Shown piece after piece: positions 26,575 to 35,033 of a stretch of DNA of 64,000 nt. The stretch is from JBOGXB01 sp050694215 (GTDB lineage: Bacteria; Actinomycetota; CADDZG01; WHSQ01), in contig JBOGXB010000001.1 of NCBI GenBank assembly GCA_050694215.1, forward strand, positions 17,718 through 81,717. The letters run 5' to 3'. Position 1 is the stretch's first letter. Each line of letters opens with the position of its first letter. Below the pieces are notes generated by a model that did not search any database, was not told the origin of the DNA, and saw nothing but the letters and a program-made list of their open reading frames with translations. The position numbers and the translations under genes were made by a program.

Positions 26575-26790
26575 GTGGCAGGTTGGGGCGACGACCCAGA
26601 GCTCGAGAGATTGCGGAGGTTGATCGACGAGGGCTGGAAGGTGGTCGAGATAACCGAGGACCCCACTGCTCCCGGAGGCCCCGCGGACACCGTCAAGCTC
26701 GCCAGGGACGGCGAGAGCAACGAGGTCACCTCCGACCACCTTGCCTTCCATCGATACGTCGAGGGTCTGCGCGAAGAGCAGGGCCTCTGA
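26575..26790 (+). CDS. Small protein of unknown function
   Basis: 71 residues, acidic, no membrane segment. The GTG start has a good ribosome-binding site (GGGAGG, 6 bases upstream), which argues that it is real. It reads like a compact soluble domain (PELERLRRLIDEGWKVVEI at the N-terminus, HLAFHRYVEGLREEQ at the end). It lies directly downstream of the inverted repeat and leads the second MoxR operon. I recognise no family. Confidence 0.6.
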   Translation: MAGWGDDPELERLRRLIDEGWKVVEITEDPTAPGGPADTVKLARDGESNEVTSDHLAFHRYVEGLREEQGL

Positions 26791-26900
26791 GCGACCGCTC
26801 GTTGCCGCGGCGGCCCCGGAGCATCGTCGACGCGCTGGACCTCGGAGGCTACTACGGGCATAGTAGGAAGTAATCGCAGCGCGTAAGGAGACGAGGCCGG

Positions 26901-27770
26901 GTGGAGGGAGACGGCGGACCGAGGATGTCGCCGAAGGCGAGGGGGGTCGCCGCCGCGGCCCTGTGCCTCGTTTGCCTCGTGGTGGTGGCCGTGGCCGCGC
27001 CCGAGGGATCGCCATTCGACACGGACCCGGGAGGAGTGCTCACGCCGCGCGTTCCCGCGCTCGTCGGCTACATCCTCGTTTTCTTCGGGCTCGTTGCCGC
27101 GATGGGTATGGCTTACCTGATCCTTGTCACCACGGGGGTGCCCGAGGACTATCTCGCACGGCGCCGGAAGTGGTGGGCAACGCTGGCGGCGATGATGCTG
27201 ATGGCGGTCGTCATCGCGATCGCGATCAACGCGTCGAGGCCGTTCGGCGACGACGAACGCGGGGTTCGGCAGCCACCTCTGGAGCGGCGGGAGGAGCGAT
27301 CCGCGCTGGACGATCCCGATCCGCGCTCCACCGGCGCGCTGGGAGTTGCGCTCACGGCGTTAGTGGGTTTGGGGTTCCTGGGTGCCGTCGTGGCCGCGCT
27401 CTACAAGCGCAGGGCGTGGGAGGGCGGCGAAGTCGAGGAAGGCGAGCACGACGCGCTCGTCGCGGAGGTCGACGCGGGGATCGAAGACCTGCGCTCGATC
27501 CGCGATCCCAGGGCCGCGGTGATCGCGTGCTACGCGCGGATGGAGCGTTTCTTCCGGGCAGAGGGCCTTGGACGACGACCGTCCGACACACCCCTCGAGT
27601 TCATCGCCCGCGCCCTTCGGATGCGCAGCATCGAAGGACCGAGTCCACTCGGGCTGACGAGGCTCTTCGAGCGGGCGAGGTTCAGCGACCATGACGTCGA
27701 CGAACGGATGCGCTCGGAGGCACTCACGGCACTCGAGGACGTACGCGCCCGGCTGGGGGCGCAACGGTGA
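26901..27770 (+). CDS. DUF4129-domain membrane protein (MoxR operon 2)
   Basis: 289 residues from a GTG with AAGGAGACGAGG upstream; an ATG at 26925 is an alternative. Membrane segments lie near residues ~15-33, ~50-76, ~88-109 and ~146-167. The C-terminal cytoplasmic DUF4129 domain (AVIACYARMERFFRAEG to PLEFIARAL, then LTRLFERARFSDHDV) is the same type found at the end of TgpA proteins. Here it is a separate gene without transglutaminase. The stop overlaps the next GTG by 4 bases. Confidence 0.8.
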   Translation: MEGDGGPRMSPKARGVAAAALCLVCLVVVAVAAPEGSPFDTDPGGVLTPRVPALVGYILVFFGLVAAMGMAYLILVTTGVPEDYLARRRKWWATLAAMMLMAVVIAIAINASRPFGDDERGVRQPPLERREERSALDDPDPRSTGALGVALTALVGLGFLGAVVAALYKRRAWEGGEVEEGEHDALVAEVDAGIEDLRSIRDPRAAVIACYARMERFFRAEGLGRRPSDTPLEFIARALRMRSIEGPSPLGLTRLFERARFSDHDVDERMRSEALTALEDVRARLGAQR

Positions 27771-28258
27771 GGAGGCGTCGTGGAGGCTCTACGGGAGCCG
27801 CGACGATCGTTGTGGTGGGGGCCGTCGTGTGGCTGTCGTGGCCCGGGGGGCGCACGGCCGTTGTGGCCGGTGCGCTCTGCGCCCTGTTCCTGGTCGGGCT
27901 GATACGCCTCGGTGCGGAGGCTGCCGCCATGCGGCCGCCGGTCGAGTCGGAGTTCGACGAGGCGATGAGGCCCCTGCGATCGGCACGGCCGCGCCCGGAG
28001 GACCTGAAACGCGCCGAGAGGGTCTTCGGCTGGAAGCGCTACTCCCCAGAGGAGTTCGAGCACCGGATCCGTCCCCTCCTCCAGCGCCTGATCCGGGCGA
28101 GCGTCCTCGCCGGTAGGGGCTCCGACGTGACTTGCGATCCAACGGCCGCCGAAGACCTTCCGCGCTCTCTGCGCGAGATCGTCGATGGACCGGCTCCGGA
28201 AACACCCTTCGATACCCCTCGCCTGGAGCTGATCGTCGAAGAGATAGAGGCGCTGTAG
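27767..28258 (+). CDS. Membrane protein of MoxR operon 2, unknown function
   Basis: 163 residues. Two hydrophobic segments (residues ~10-47) are followed by a charged cytoplasmic part (RPEDLKRAERVFGWKRYSPEEF, then HRIRPLLQRLIRASVLAG). It overlaps the DUF4129 gene by GTGA, and its TAG shares a base with the GTG of the MoxR gene. This tight packing suggests fixed stoichiometry with the ATPase. I recognise no named domain. Confidence 0.72.
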   Translation: MRRRRGGSTGAATIVVVGAVVWLSWPGGRTAVVAGALCALFLVGLIRLGAEAAAMRPPVESEFDEAMRPLRSARPRPEDLKRAERVFGWKRYSPEEFEHRIRPLLQRLIRASVLAGRGSDVTCDPTAAEDLPRSLREIVDGPAPETPFDTPRLELIVEEIEAL

Positions 28259-29214
28259 TGGCCCTGAGTCTCGACGAGGCCCGCAGGCATTGCGAGGAGA
28301 TCGTCGACGAGGTCTCGAAGGCGATCGTCGGCAAGCGAGAGGTCCTCGAGCTCGTGTTGATCGGCATCCTGGTGCAAGGGCACATCCTGCTGGAGGACCT
28401 GCCCGGCCTTGCGAAGACCCTGATGGCGCGGTCATTCGCCCAAGTGCTGGGGGTCGATTTCAACCGCATCCAGTTCACCCCGGACCTCCTCCCGGCCGAC
28501 ATCACGGGGTCATCGATCTACGACCAGCGCGGTGGCCACTTCGAGTTCAGGCCCGGCCCCCTCTTCACGAACCTCTTGTTGGGTGACGAGATCAACCGCG
28601 CCCCGCCCAAGACGCAGGCCGCGCTGCTGGAGGCGATGCAGGAGGATCAGATCACCGTCGAGAACACGACCTATCCGCTGGCTCCACCATTTGTTCTGAT
28701 CGCCACCCAGAACCCGATCGAGTACGAGGGCACCTACCCGTTGCCCGAGGCCCAGCTCGACCGGTTCATGCTGCGGACGCCCATCGGCTATCCGACTCCG
28801 TCGGAGGAGTGGGAGATCCTGCAGCGAAGGCTGGAGCGGCGCGGGGATGACGTGAAGCTCGAGGAGATCGTCGACCGCGACCGGCTTCTCGAGATGCAAG
28901 CCGCGGTCGAGCAGGTTCACGTGAGCGAGCCGATCGGCAACTACATAGTTGCCATCGTGGAGGCCAGCCGCGACCACGGAGACGTCCAGGTGGGAGCGAG
29001 CCCCCGCGGCGCGCTCGCGGTCATGAAGCTGGCGCGCGGACGGGCCTTGCTGGCGGGACGCGATTTCGTCACGCCCGACGACGTCAAGTCGGTGGCCGTC
29101 CCCGCGCTCGCGCACCGGTTGACGCTGCGTCCCGAGCTGTGGGTGAGGCGCGTGGGCGGCGACGACGTCGTGCGCGCGCTGCTGGCGCAGGTGCCGGCGC
29201 CATCGGCCGACTGA
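28258..29214 (+). CDS. MoxR-type AAA+ ATPase (operon 2)
   Basis: 318 residues from the GTG at 28258. Walker A has the common MoxR variant LPGLAKTLMARS; the Walker B region is LLGDEINRAPPKTQAALLE, followed by LIATQNPIEYEGTYPLPE and QLDRFMLRT. It is similar in layout to the operon 1 ATPase but the two differ through most of the length, so this is not a recent duplication. It probably drives conformational changes of its DUF58 partner at the membrane. Confidence 0.9.
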   Translation: MALSLDEARRHCEEIVDEVSKAIVGKREVLELVLIGILVQGHILLEDLPGLAKTLMARSFAQVLGVDFNRIQFTPDLLPADITGSSIYDQRGGHFEFRPGPLFTNLLLGDEINRAPPKTQAALLEAMQEDQITVENTTYPLAPPFVLIATQNPIEYEGTYPLPEAQLDRFMLRTPIGYPTPSEEWEILQRRLERRGDDVKLEEIVDRDRLLEMQAAVEQVHVSEPIGNYIVAIVEASRDHGDVQVGASPRGALAVMKLARGRALLAGRDFVTPDDVKSVAVPALAHRLTLRPELWVRRVGGDDVVRALLAQVPAPSAD

Positions 29215-29223
29215 CCGAGGCCC

Positions 29224-30504
29224 ATGACTCCCCGCTACACGCCCAAGCTCACCCGGTACGTGGGCCTCGCCGGGTTCCTGTTGCTGCTCGGGATCTTCAC
29301 CGGCCTGAGCGAGATGGTCGTGATGGCCGTTCCAGTGATGACGTCGCTCGCCCTTGGGCTCGCCCTGGCGGGACGGCCGGGCCTGAGAGCCCATCTGACG
29401 TGTGATACGGAACGTTGCCTCGAGGACGAGCCGATTTCGCTCCGAGTCGACCTGGAATCGAGGGCTGGGGGCGTGGAGCTGACCTTCGGGCTGCCGCTCC
29501 CGGAGCCGATCGCGCTCGTCGAGAGCTCGGCAAGGCACACCGTCTTAGTTGACGGGGAGGCCTCCCGCACCGAGTACCTGCGCGCCGCGGCCACGCGATG
29601 GGGCGTGTACGACGTGGGCCGGCTGGCTCTGCGAGTGCACCGACCCGGCCGGTACGTGGTCTACGAGGAGGTCCGGAACGCCGGCATCGAGTTGAAGGTG
29701 TTCCCGGGAGCCGAACGCATCCTGCGTGGGGTTGTTCCTCCGATGACTCAGGTCTACTCGGGTAATTACGTGTCTCGCGCCGCGGGAGAGGGGATCGAGT
29801 TCGCCGTCGTACGTCCGTTCACCTATGGCGACGATCTCCGTCACGTCAACTGGCGCGTCACCTCGCGCCGGCAGGAGCTTCATGTCAACAGGTTCCATAT
29901 CGAACGCAACGCAGACGTCGTGATGTTCTTGGACACCTTCACGGACGTTCATACGGGTGATCTGTCGACGCTCGACCTTTCCGTACGCGGCGCGGCATCG
30001 CTCGCATGGCGATACCTCTCGAGAAAGGACCGCGTGGGGCTAGTGGGCTTCGGTGGGGTGGTGACGTGGCTGAAGGTGGCGTCGGGGCAGATGCAGGTGT
30101 ACCGGATCGTCGACCACCTGTTGCGAACGCGACCGGCCGAGAGCTTCGCATGGAAGGCGATCGAGTTCCTCCCGCGCGGGACGTTGCCCCCCCACGCCCT
30201 CGTCGTCGCGTTCTCACCACTGGTCGACCGGCGCAGCATCCGGGCGCTCCACGACCTCCGGGAGAGGGGCTTCGCGCTCGTGGTGATCGAGGTGCTCGAC
30301 GAGGACGAGGTGCCCGCGGAGCCGAGTGCCGAGGGACGTCTCGCCCACCGAGTGTGGAAGCTCGAGCGTCGGGCGCTGCGATTCGAGTTGAGCGCGCGCG
30401 GGATCCCTGTTGTCCGATGGACGGAGGACTCGAGCCTGGAGGCGGCCCTGTCCGAGCTCCCGCGCCTCAGGCCGGGTCTCGCCCACGCGAGGACGGGTAT
30501 ATGA
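29224..30504 (+). CDS. DUF58-family membrane-anchored protein (MoxR operon 2)
   Basis: 426 residues. Two N-terminal membrane segments (~15-58), a beta-sandwich-like middle and the DUF58 core near residue 200 (VVRPFTYGDDLRHVNWRVTS) with a vWA-like fold after it (ADVVMFLDTFTDVHTG resembles the MIDAS strand). It begins 9 bases after the MoxR stop and overlaps the following gene by 4 bases (ATGA). Presumed partner of the operon 2 ATPase. Confidence 0.85.
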   Translation: MTPRYTPKLTRYVGLAGFLLLLGIFTGLSEMVVMAVPVMTSLALGLALAGRPGLRAHLTCDTERCLEDEPISLRVDLESRAGGVELTFGLPLPEPIALVESSARHTVLVDGEASRTEYLRAAATRWGVYDVGRLALRVHRPGRYVVYEEVRNAGIELKVFPGAERILRGVVPPMTQVYSGNYVSRAAGEGIEFAVVRPFTYGDDLRHVNWRVTSRRQELHVNRFHIERNADVVMFLDTFTDVHTGDLSTLDLSVRGAASLAWRYLSRKDRVGLVGFGGVVTWLKVASGQMQVYRIVDHLLRTRPAESFAWKAIEFLPRGTLPPHALVVAFSPLVDRRSIRALHDLRERGFALVVIEVLDEDEVPAEPSAEGRLAHRVWKLERRALRFELSARGIPVVRWTEDSSLEAALSELPRLRPGLAHARTGI

Positions 30505-31013
30505 GAGCGAAGTTGAGCATCGCGGCCGTGCTCCTCTGGTTGGCTCTCGCCGTCTATCCCGTGTCGCTGTCTGAGGATGTCGCCCTGCTCGTCGTGCCCG
30601 CGCTGTCGCTGCCGATGCTCATCGTCGCGCTGGTTGCTCCGCGCACGGTTGCCGGGGTGTTGACGGCGGCATTGCTCGCGGTCGAATACGCCGCGGCGCT
30701 CCTCGCAGCCCCGCTCGAGGTCGACTACGCGGCTCCGGCCGTGGCGGTCGCGTGGTTCTTGCTCCTCGAGCTCTTCGATCAGGTAGCTCTGACAGCCGGC
30801 GAAGGCCTGATCGAGCTCAGAGTCCGGTGGCGCAGGATGGTGGAGCTGTTGCTCTTCGTCGTCGTTGGTGGTGCGGGCGCGCTGTTCGCGTTTGTGCTCA
30901 GCCTTATCGTACGCGGCTCAGGACCGGTCGGCGCCGCCGTCGCCACGGTCTTCGGGCTTCTCGCCCTCGCCCTGCCCTTGCGCCTCGCGGCAGCAGGCAA
31001 AGATGGTCGTTGA
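30501..31013 (+). CDS. Integral membrane protein, last gene of MoxR operon 2
   Basis: 170 residues, almost entirely hydrophobic with about six membrane segments and one amphipathic stretch (GLIELRVRWRRM near residue 100). ATG overlaps the DUF58 stop (ATGA). I recognise no family. It takes the position that TgpA holds in operon 1, which may mean that it anchors the MoxR-DUF58 complex to a different process. Confidence 0.7.
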   Translation: MRAKLSIAAVLLWLALAVYPVSLSEDVALLVVPALSLPMLIVALVAPRTVAGVLTAALLAVEYAAALLAAPLEVDYAAPAVAVAWFLLLELFDQVALTAGEGLIELRVRWRRMVELLLFVVVGGAGALFAFVLSLIVRGSGPVGAAVATVFGLLALALPLRLAAAGKDGR

Positions 31014-31028
31014 GCGGGAGGGCCTTTA

Positions 31029-31034
31029 TATACT
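31029..31034 (+). promoter_or_regulatory. -10 box before the HNH gene
   Basis: TATACT lies 9 bases before the TTG at 31044 and no ribosome-binding site is present, which suggests a leaderless TTG-initiated mRNA. Confidence 0.45.
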
Positions 31035-31043
31035 TGCGCCACC

Positions 31044-31568
31044 TTGGGAAGATCGCTGGTACTGAACGCCTCCTACCAACCGCTGTGCGTCGTCCCGATC
31101 CGGCGGGCGTTGATTCTCGCCCTCAAGGGCAAGGCCGAGGTACTGCACACGAACGGCCAGGTCTTCCACTCCGAGCTCCTCGAGGTGCGGGCTCCCAGCG
31201 TGGTCCGGTTGAACTACTTCGTGAAGGTCCCTTATCGGGCGCGGTCGTCGCTCTCGCGCCGGGCCGTGTTCGTGCGTGACAACCACGAGTGCCAGTATTG
31301 CGGGGGGCCTGCGGAGAACGTCGATCACATCATTCCGAAGAGTCGGGGCGGGGGTCACACGTGGGACAACGTCGTGGCCGCGTGTCGCCCGTGTAACTCG
31401 CGCAAGGAGAACCGTTCCCCCGACGACGTCGGGATGAGGCTGCGCCACCCGCCGACGCGGCCGCACGACAGCGTCTGGATCATGGTCGCGGTGGACAGGG
31501 TCGATCCACTATGGGAGCCGTATCTGATGCCCCCGAGGCGCCGAAGAGCAGCAGCTCAGTTCGCCTAG
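31044..31568 (+). CDS. HNH endonuclease-domain protein
   Basis: 174 residues from a TTG. The N-terminal ~70 residues (LVLNASYQPLCVVPIRRAL) are typical of a widespread actinobacterial HNH family. The HNH/zinc module follows: CQYCGG, VDHIIPKSRGG (the catalytic His and the N/H positions), WDNVVAACRPCNSRK. Two CxxC pairs bind structural zinc. The cellular role is not established. No methylase or phage gene is adjacent, so restriction or phage packaging is unlikely. Confidence 0.85.
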   Translation: MGRSLVLNASYQPLCVVPIRRALILALKGKAEVLHTNGQVFHSELLEVRAPSVVRLNYFVKVPYRARSSLSRRAVFVRDNHECQYCGGPAENVDHIIPKSRGGGHTWDNVVAACRPCNSRKENRSPDDVGMRLRHPPTRPHDSVWIMVAVDRVDPLWEPYLMPPRRRRAAAQFA

Positions 31569-31601
31569 CGCCTGGACCCATTCTTCGCTTGCGAGCAGAG
31601 G

Positions 31602-33392
31602 TTAGCGAAGGGGAAACAGCAGCGGGACCATCACCAAGATGATGACGATCGTCAGAACGGTAAGAGGAGCGCCCAGCCTTGAGAAGTCTCTGTATCTGTA
31701 ACCGCCCATGCTCCACACGAGCGTGTTGGTCTGATACCCAATCGGCGTAAGAAACGACAGCGTCGCGCCGAACAGAATGATAATCGCGAAAGGTCGCGTA
31801 TTGAGGTTCGCCTGTCCCGCTACTGCCAGGGCGATAGGAAACATCAGGACTGCGGCCGCGTTGTTGGATAGCAGCTCGGTCATCAACATCGTTGCGATGA
31901 GTATTCCCGCAAGCACCCCGAGGTCGCCCATAGGCTGAAAGATGCCGACGACGAGGCGCGCAATCTGATCTGCGAGGCCGCTGTCGTTAATCGCGATGCC
32001 CAGGCCGAAGCTGGTCGCCATCAAGACGACCACCTCCAGATCCACTGAAGCCCGGGCCTCGGAAACCGTGATGATCTTGAAGCCGATCAGTGCGATTGCG
32101 ATGATCAGTGAGGTCTGAAGGAGGTCCAACAGGCCCGTTCCCGCAACAAGGATCAGGCCGAGAGTCAGGAGTTCGACGATGCGCGCCTTCTCTCGACGCA
32201 ACGGGCGGCCCTCCGTGAGTGGCACCACGACCAGGAAGTCTTGCTGCTCCCGCCAGGTTCGGCGGAAGTCCGGGCTCCCGAGTACGAGCAGCAGATCCCC
32301 AGCGCGCAGGCGGATGTCTCCGAGCTTGCCCACGACCGGCTCGCCGGCCCGGTGGATGGCGATCACAGCGGCGCCGTAACGGGCACGAAAACCACACTCC
32401 TTGAGAGTCGAGCCCACTATCGGTGAGCCTTCGCCGATAACGGCTTCATAGAAAGCGCGGCCGGGATGCTGGCCTACTGCCTCGAAATGACGGTGCGCGG
32501 CCGACACAAGACCCGGCATGCTTTGCAGGTCGAGGATTCGCGACACATTTCCGCTAAAGGTCAGCCTATCCCTGGCCTCCAAAACCTCCTCGGGCGCGAC
32601 TGGGGAGATGATCCGAGTGTCGCGCTCGATCTCGATAAGGAAGACTCCCTCTAGCTGCCGAAGGCCTGCCTCCGCAACCGGTCGACCCACCAGAGAACTG
32701 CTCTCGCTGACCTCCATCTCCACGGTGAAACGCCGCACTTGCTCACTGATTGACTGACCCGGACCATGCCGGACATTGAGTAGTCGCGGCGATAGGAACA
32801 CGATCGCAGTCACTCCGAGCAACGCGATGGGAAGCCCCGCCCCGGTGATTTCGAAGAGCCCGAGCGGCTCGTACCCGAACTCACGAAGTAGTCCGGAGAC
32901 GACGAGGTTCGTGGAGGTTCCGATCAATGTGATGCAACCCCCGAAGATGATCGCGTAGCTCAGGGGCATGAGGAAGCGCGACACCGGCCGTCCGGTACGC
33001 CGTGCCCAAGTCACGACGCGCGGCGCGATCATCGCTACTAGGGGCGTGTTGGCGATGAAAGCCGAAACAGCCATCGATGGAAACAGGATGCGGGCGAGCG
33101 TCCACCGGGAGTCCCGCTTGTCACCCTTTCCATTGCTGCCAAGCACTCGCTCGGTGACATGCTCGAGCGCTCCTGTGATCTTCACTGCGCCTGCGAGCAC
33201 GTAGAGAGCTGCCACCGTTATGGGGGCATCGTTGGCGAAGCCCACTAGAGCCCCGTCCTGGTCGATAACACCCGCCACGAGCAGCGTCGTGACGGCGCCG
33301 GCCATAACGAGGGCAGGTGAGAACCGATCGGTCGCGAGCAGCACCAAAGTCGCGACCGCCACGATCAAGGTGATCCAAGCATCCAAGCTCAT
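31602..33392 (-). CDS. SLC13/DASS-type permease with two TrkA-C (RCK_C) domains
   Basis: 596 residues. The N-terminal membrane half (residues ~1-205) and the C-terminal membrane half (~395-596) flank a cytoplasmic region with two TrkA-C modules (MEVSESSSLVGRPVAEAGL, then IGEGSPIVGSTLKECGFRAR). This architecture is common in sodium-coupled anion (sulfate, dicarboxylate) carriers. GGGAGGGG precedes the ATG. The base composition looks more AT-rich than the flanking genes and it borders a decayed region, so it may be acquired. Substrate unknown. Confidence 0.85.
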   Translation of the reverse strand: MSLDAWITLIVAVATLVLLATDRFSPALVMAGAVTTLLVAGVIDQDGALVGFANDAPITVAALYVLAGAVKITGALEHVTERVLGSNGKGDKRDSRWTLARILFPSMAVSAFIANTPLVAMIAPRVVTWARRTGRPVSRFLMPLSYAIIFGGCITLIGTSTNLVVSGLLREFGYEPLGLFEITGAGLPIALLGVTAIVFLSPRLLNVRHGPGQSISEQVRRFTVEMEVSESSSLVGRPVAEAGLRQLEGVFLIEIERDTRIISPVAPEEVLEARDRLTFSGNVSRILDLQSMPGLVSAAHRHFEAVGQHPGRAFYEAVIGEGSPIVGSTLKECGFRARYGAAVIAIHRAGEPVVGKLGDIRLRAGDLLLVLGSPDFRRTWREQQDFLVVVPLTEGRPLRREKARIVELLTLGLILVAGTGLLDLLQTSLIIAIALIGFKIITVSEARASVDLEVVVLMATSFGLGIAINDSGLADQIARLVVGIFQPMGDLGVLAGILIATMLMTELLSNNAAAVLMFPIALAVAGQANLNTRPFAIIILFGATLSFLTPIGYQTNTLVWSMGGYRYRDFSRLGAPLTVLTIVIILVMVPLLFPLR

Positions 33393-33669
33393 GACCCCTC
33401 CCGATGCGTGCTAAGAGCGTGTCGAATCACTAGACCATGGTGCTGAGCTCTCGCAAGCCTTATCTGTAATGGCGATGAAGAAGCCGCCCAACTAAATCGC
33501 ATGTAACTCTGGCTCCTGAAAATAGTGTCGTGAGGCCCGCTTTCTTGACGACGAGATCTCATCTCGGTTCGCCGTGCACTGTTGATTCCCTTGGCTCTAC
33601 TCTTCTGCGCAGGAACTTCAGTATTAGGAATTTGTGCTCCGAAGCACGCCTGTAGCGATTCTGGCGACT
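33393..33669. other. Gene-free, AT-richer stretch
   Basis: No convincing coding frame. Short frames exist on both strands but lack start signals and family resemblance. It probably represents degraded sequence continuing from the ABC-transporter pseudogene. Confidence 0.4.
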
Positions 33670-34117
33670 CACAGCGGGATACTGCGCTTGAGGAACAACC
33701 AATACGGGATCGTGAGCCTCGTGGTCTGCGAGATCGGTTCGAGCCCTCGTGGAGCAGGTCGCGCGTGATCGCGTCCAAGGCCCCGAAGGGCTCGTTAAAT
33801 CGCAACACGTGGGCGTCTAACCCCAGCGCCCAACTGCACTGAACGACTCTCTGGTGCGGCCCCCCGGAGACCTCGTCTTGACGCCCGTTGGCGAAGCCGG
33901 TCTGGGTGCCCAGGTCCAGGAGCCGCTCGGCGTGCCTGCGGCGCTCGCTCCTGGGAAACGTCGGGCAGTCGCACCGCCAAATCGTTGATGCGCGCAGAGA
34001 TCAGCCACGGGACAAGGCAGCCTCGTGGACAAGGAGCCCGGAGCGGGTCCTGTGACCGCGATGTGATCGTTGTGGGCCGATCGAGACCGGCGAGGAGCTC
34101 GGAAGGATGCCCGACAC
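33670..34117 (-). pseudogene. Decayed ABC-transporter ATP-binding protein (SsuB/TauB/NrtD type)
   Basis: Reading the minus strand in pieces recovers an ordered ABC ATPase. A degenerate P-loop region (GVGHPSELLAGLDRPT) is followed by CLVPWLISARINDLAVRL, which matches the usual LFPWLTVRENV segment. After a frameshift near 33940 come RRRHAERLLDLGTQTGFA, EVSGGPHQR (the LSGGxxQR signature) and LRFNEPFGALDAITRDLL (Walker B DEPFGALD with D changed to N). A further shift gives EPISQTTRLT. Key Lys and Asp residues are lost and no permease or binding protein remains. The boundaries are approximate. Confidence 0.65.
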
Positions 34118-34262
34118 CTCTGAATACCCGGTGATCCTGAATTGTCTGGCAGGCGTGAATGTCCTGCTTTGCCCAGATTTCAGCAACCACAGGCAAACGC
34201 AAGCGTTCACAGGAACAACAGAAGTGCACAGAATTACAAAGACGTAATTGGGTCTCTAACCG

Positions 34263-34292
34263 TTGACTTACTGGTGTGAAGGGGACTAACTT
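34263..34292 (+). promoter_or_regulatory. Sigma-70-type promoter of the dcw cluster
   Basis: TTGACT (34263-34268) and TAACTT (34287-34292) with an 18-base spacer lie 134 bases before mraZ. The MraZ boxes start just downstream. Confidence 0.6.
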
Positions 34293-34298
34293 GACCGC

Positions 34299-34325
34299 CA
34301 AGTGGAGCAAAGTGGGGGAACAGGG
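34299..34325 (+). promoter_or_regulatory. MraZ operator: three boxes with a 10-base period
   Basis: CAAGTGG (34299-34305), AAAGTGG (34309-34315) and AACAGGG (34319-34325) repeat every 10 bases. This matches the known MraZ-binding pattern of tandem AAAGTGG/TGGG boxes. They overlap the expected transcription start, which fits autorepression by MraZ. Confidence 0.7.
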
Positions 34326-34425
34326 TAGGAAAAGGGAGGGCAGGCGGTCGACGGGGACCGGTGCCGGCCCCGAGGTGGAGGCCCACCCCCGAGCTCCATG
34401 CGGCTAGCCAGGGAGACCGACGAAG

Positions 34426-34851
34426 TTGTCCTTCACGGGGGAGTACCGCCACACGATCGACAGCAAGGGGCGGCTGATCGTTCCCTCGCGACTCCGTGAC
34501 GAGCTGAGTGGGGACAGGGTCGTCCTCGTCAAGTACCTCAACGGCTGCATAGCGATGTGGTCGCAGGAAGGGTGGGAGCGCCTGGAGCACGACCTGCTGG
34601 AGCTCGGCCGGAGCAATGCGACGGCGCGTGGGCTCGTCCGCAACCTCGCGGCCAGCGCACACCAGGATCAGGTCGACCGGCAAGGCCGCATCACGGTGCC
34701 TCACAACCTGCGTGAGTACGCCGGGGTCTCCAGGGACGTCGTAGTAACCGGGGCCCTGGACCACGGCGAGGTCTGGAATCCGGACAGGTGGACGGAGCAG
34801 CAGGTCGGCACGGCCGACCTGGACGAGCTGGCGCAGCAGCTGAAGTTCTGA
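34426..34851 (+). CDS. mraZ: Transcriptional regulator MraZ
   Basis: 141 residues from a TTG with AGGGAGA upstream. Two tandem AbrB-like modules are visible: FTGEYRHTIDSKGRLIVPSR near the start and HQDQVDRQGRITVPHNLREY in the second half. MraZ forms a ring that binds repeated boxes in its own promoter and controls the dcw operon. The matching boxes are at 34299-34325. First gene of the cluster. Confidence 0.95.
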   Translation: MSFTGEYRHTIDSKGRLIVPSRLRDELSGDRVVLVKYLNGCIAMWSQEGWERLEHDLLELGRSNATARGLVRNLAASAHQDQVDRQGRITVPHNLREYAGVSRDVVVTGALDHGEVWNPDRWTEQQVGTADLDELAQQLKF

Positions 34852-34870
34852 GCCGGAAGGGGGGTTGGAG

Positions 34871-35014
34871 ATGTCGATCAGAGCCCTGGTACTGAGGGAT
34901 AGCAGGCTGGTTCGCGAGTTGGGACAGGGAATAGTCCTGCTCGCCATCACGGGATCCTCCGTGGGTGGGTTCCTGGGGATGCTCGCGATCGCGACCCGAG
35001 CTCTGGGGCGGTAG
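34871..35014 (+). CDS. 47-residue single-pass membrane protein between mraZ and rsmH
   Basis: ATG at 34871 follows a GGGGTTGGAG ribosome-binding region 19 bases after the mraZ stop. The product has a basic N-terminus (MSIRALVLRDSRLVREL) and one hydrophobic helix (~residues 20-41, IVLLAITGSSVGGFLGML), ending in Arg. The gap between mraZ and rsmH would otherwise be unexplained. I do not recognise the protein. Its position suggests a cell-division role, which is only an inference. Confidence 0.5.
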   Translation: MSIRALVLRDSRLVRELGQGIVLLAITGSSVGGFLGMLAIATRALGR

Positions 35015-35033
35015 GGATGGACACAGGCATCCA

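Noticed and set aside
33736..33746. GGTTCGAGCCC, resembling a tRNA T-loop
   Set aside because: The flanking bases do not form a T-stem and no acceptor, D or anticodon stems are found; it lies in the ABC ATPase pseudogene.
33582..33842. Small plus-strand frame in the gap before mraZ
   Set aside because: No start signal or family likeness; it is antisense to the pseudogene.
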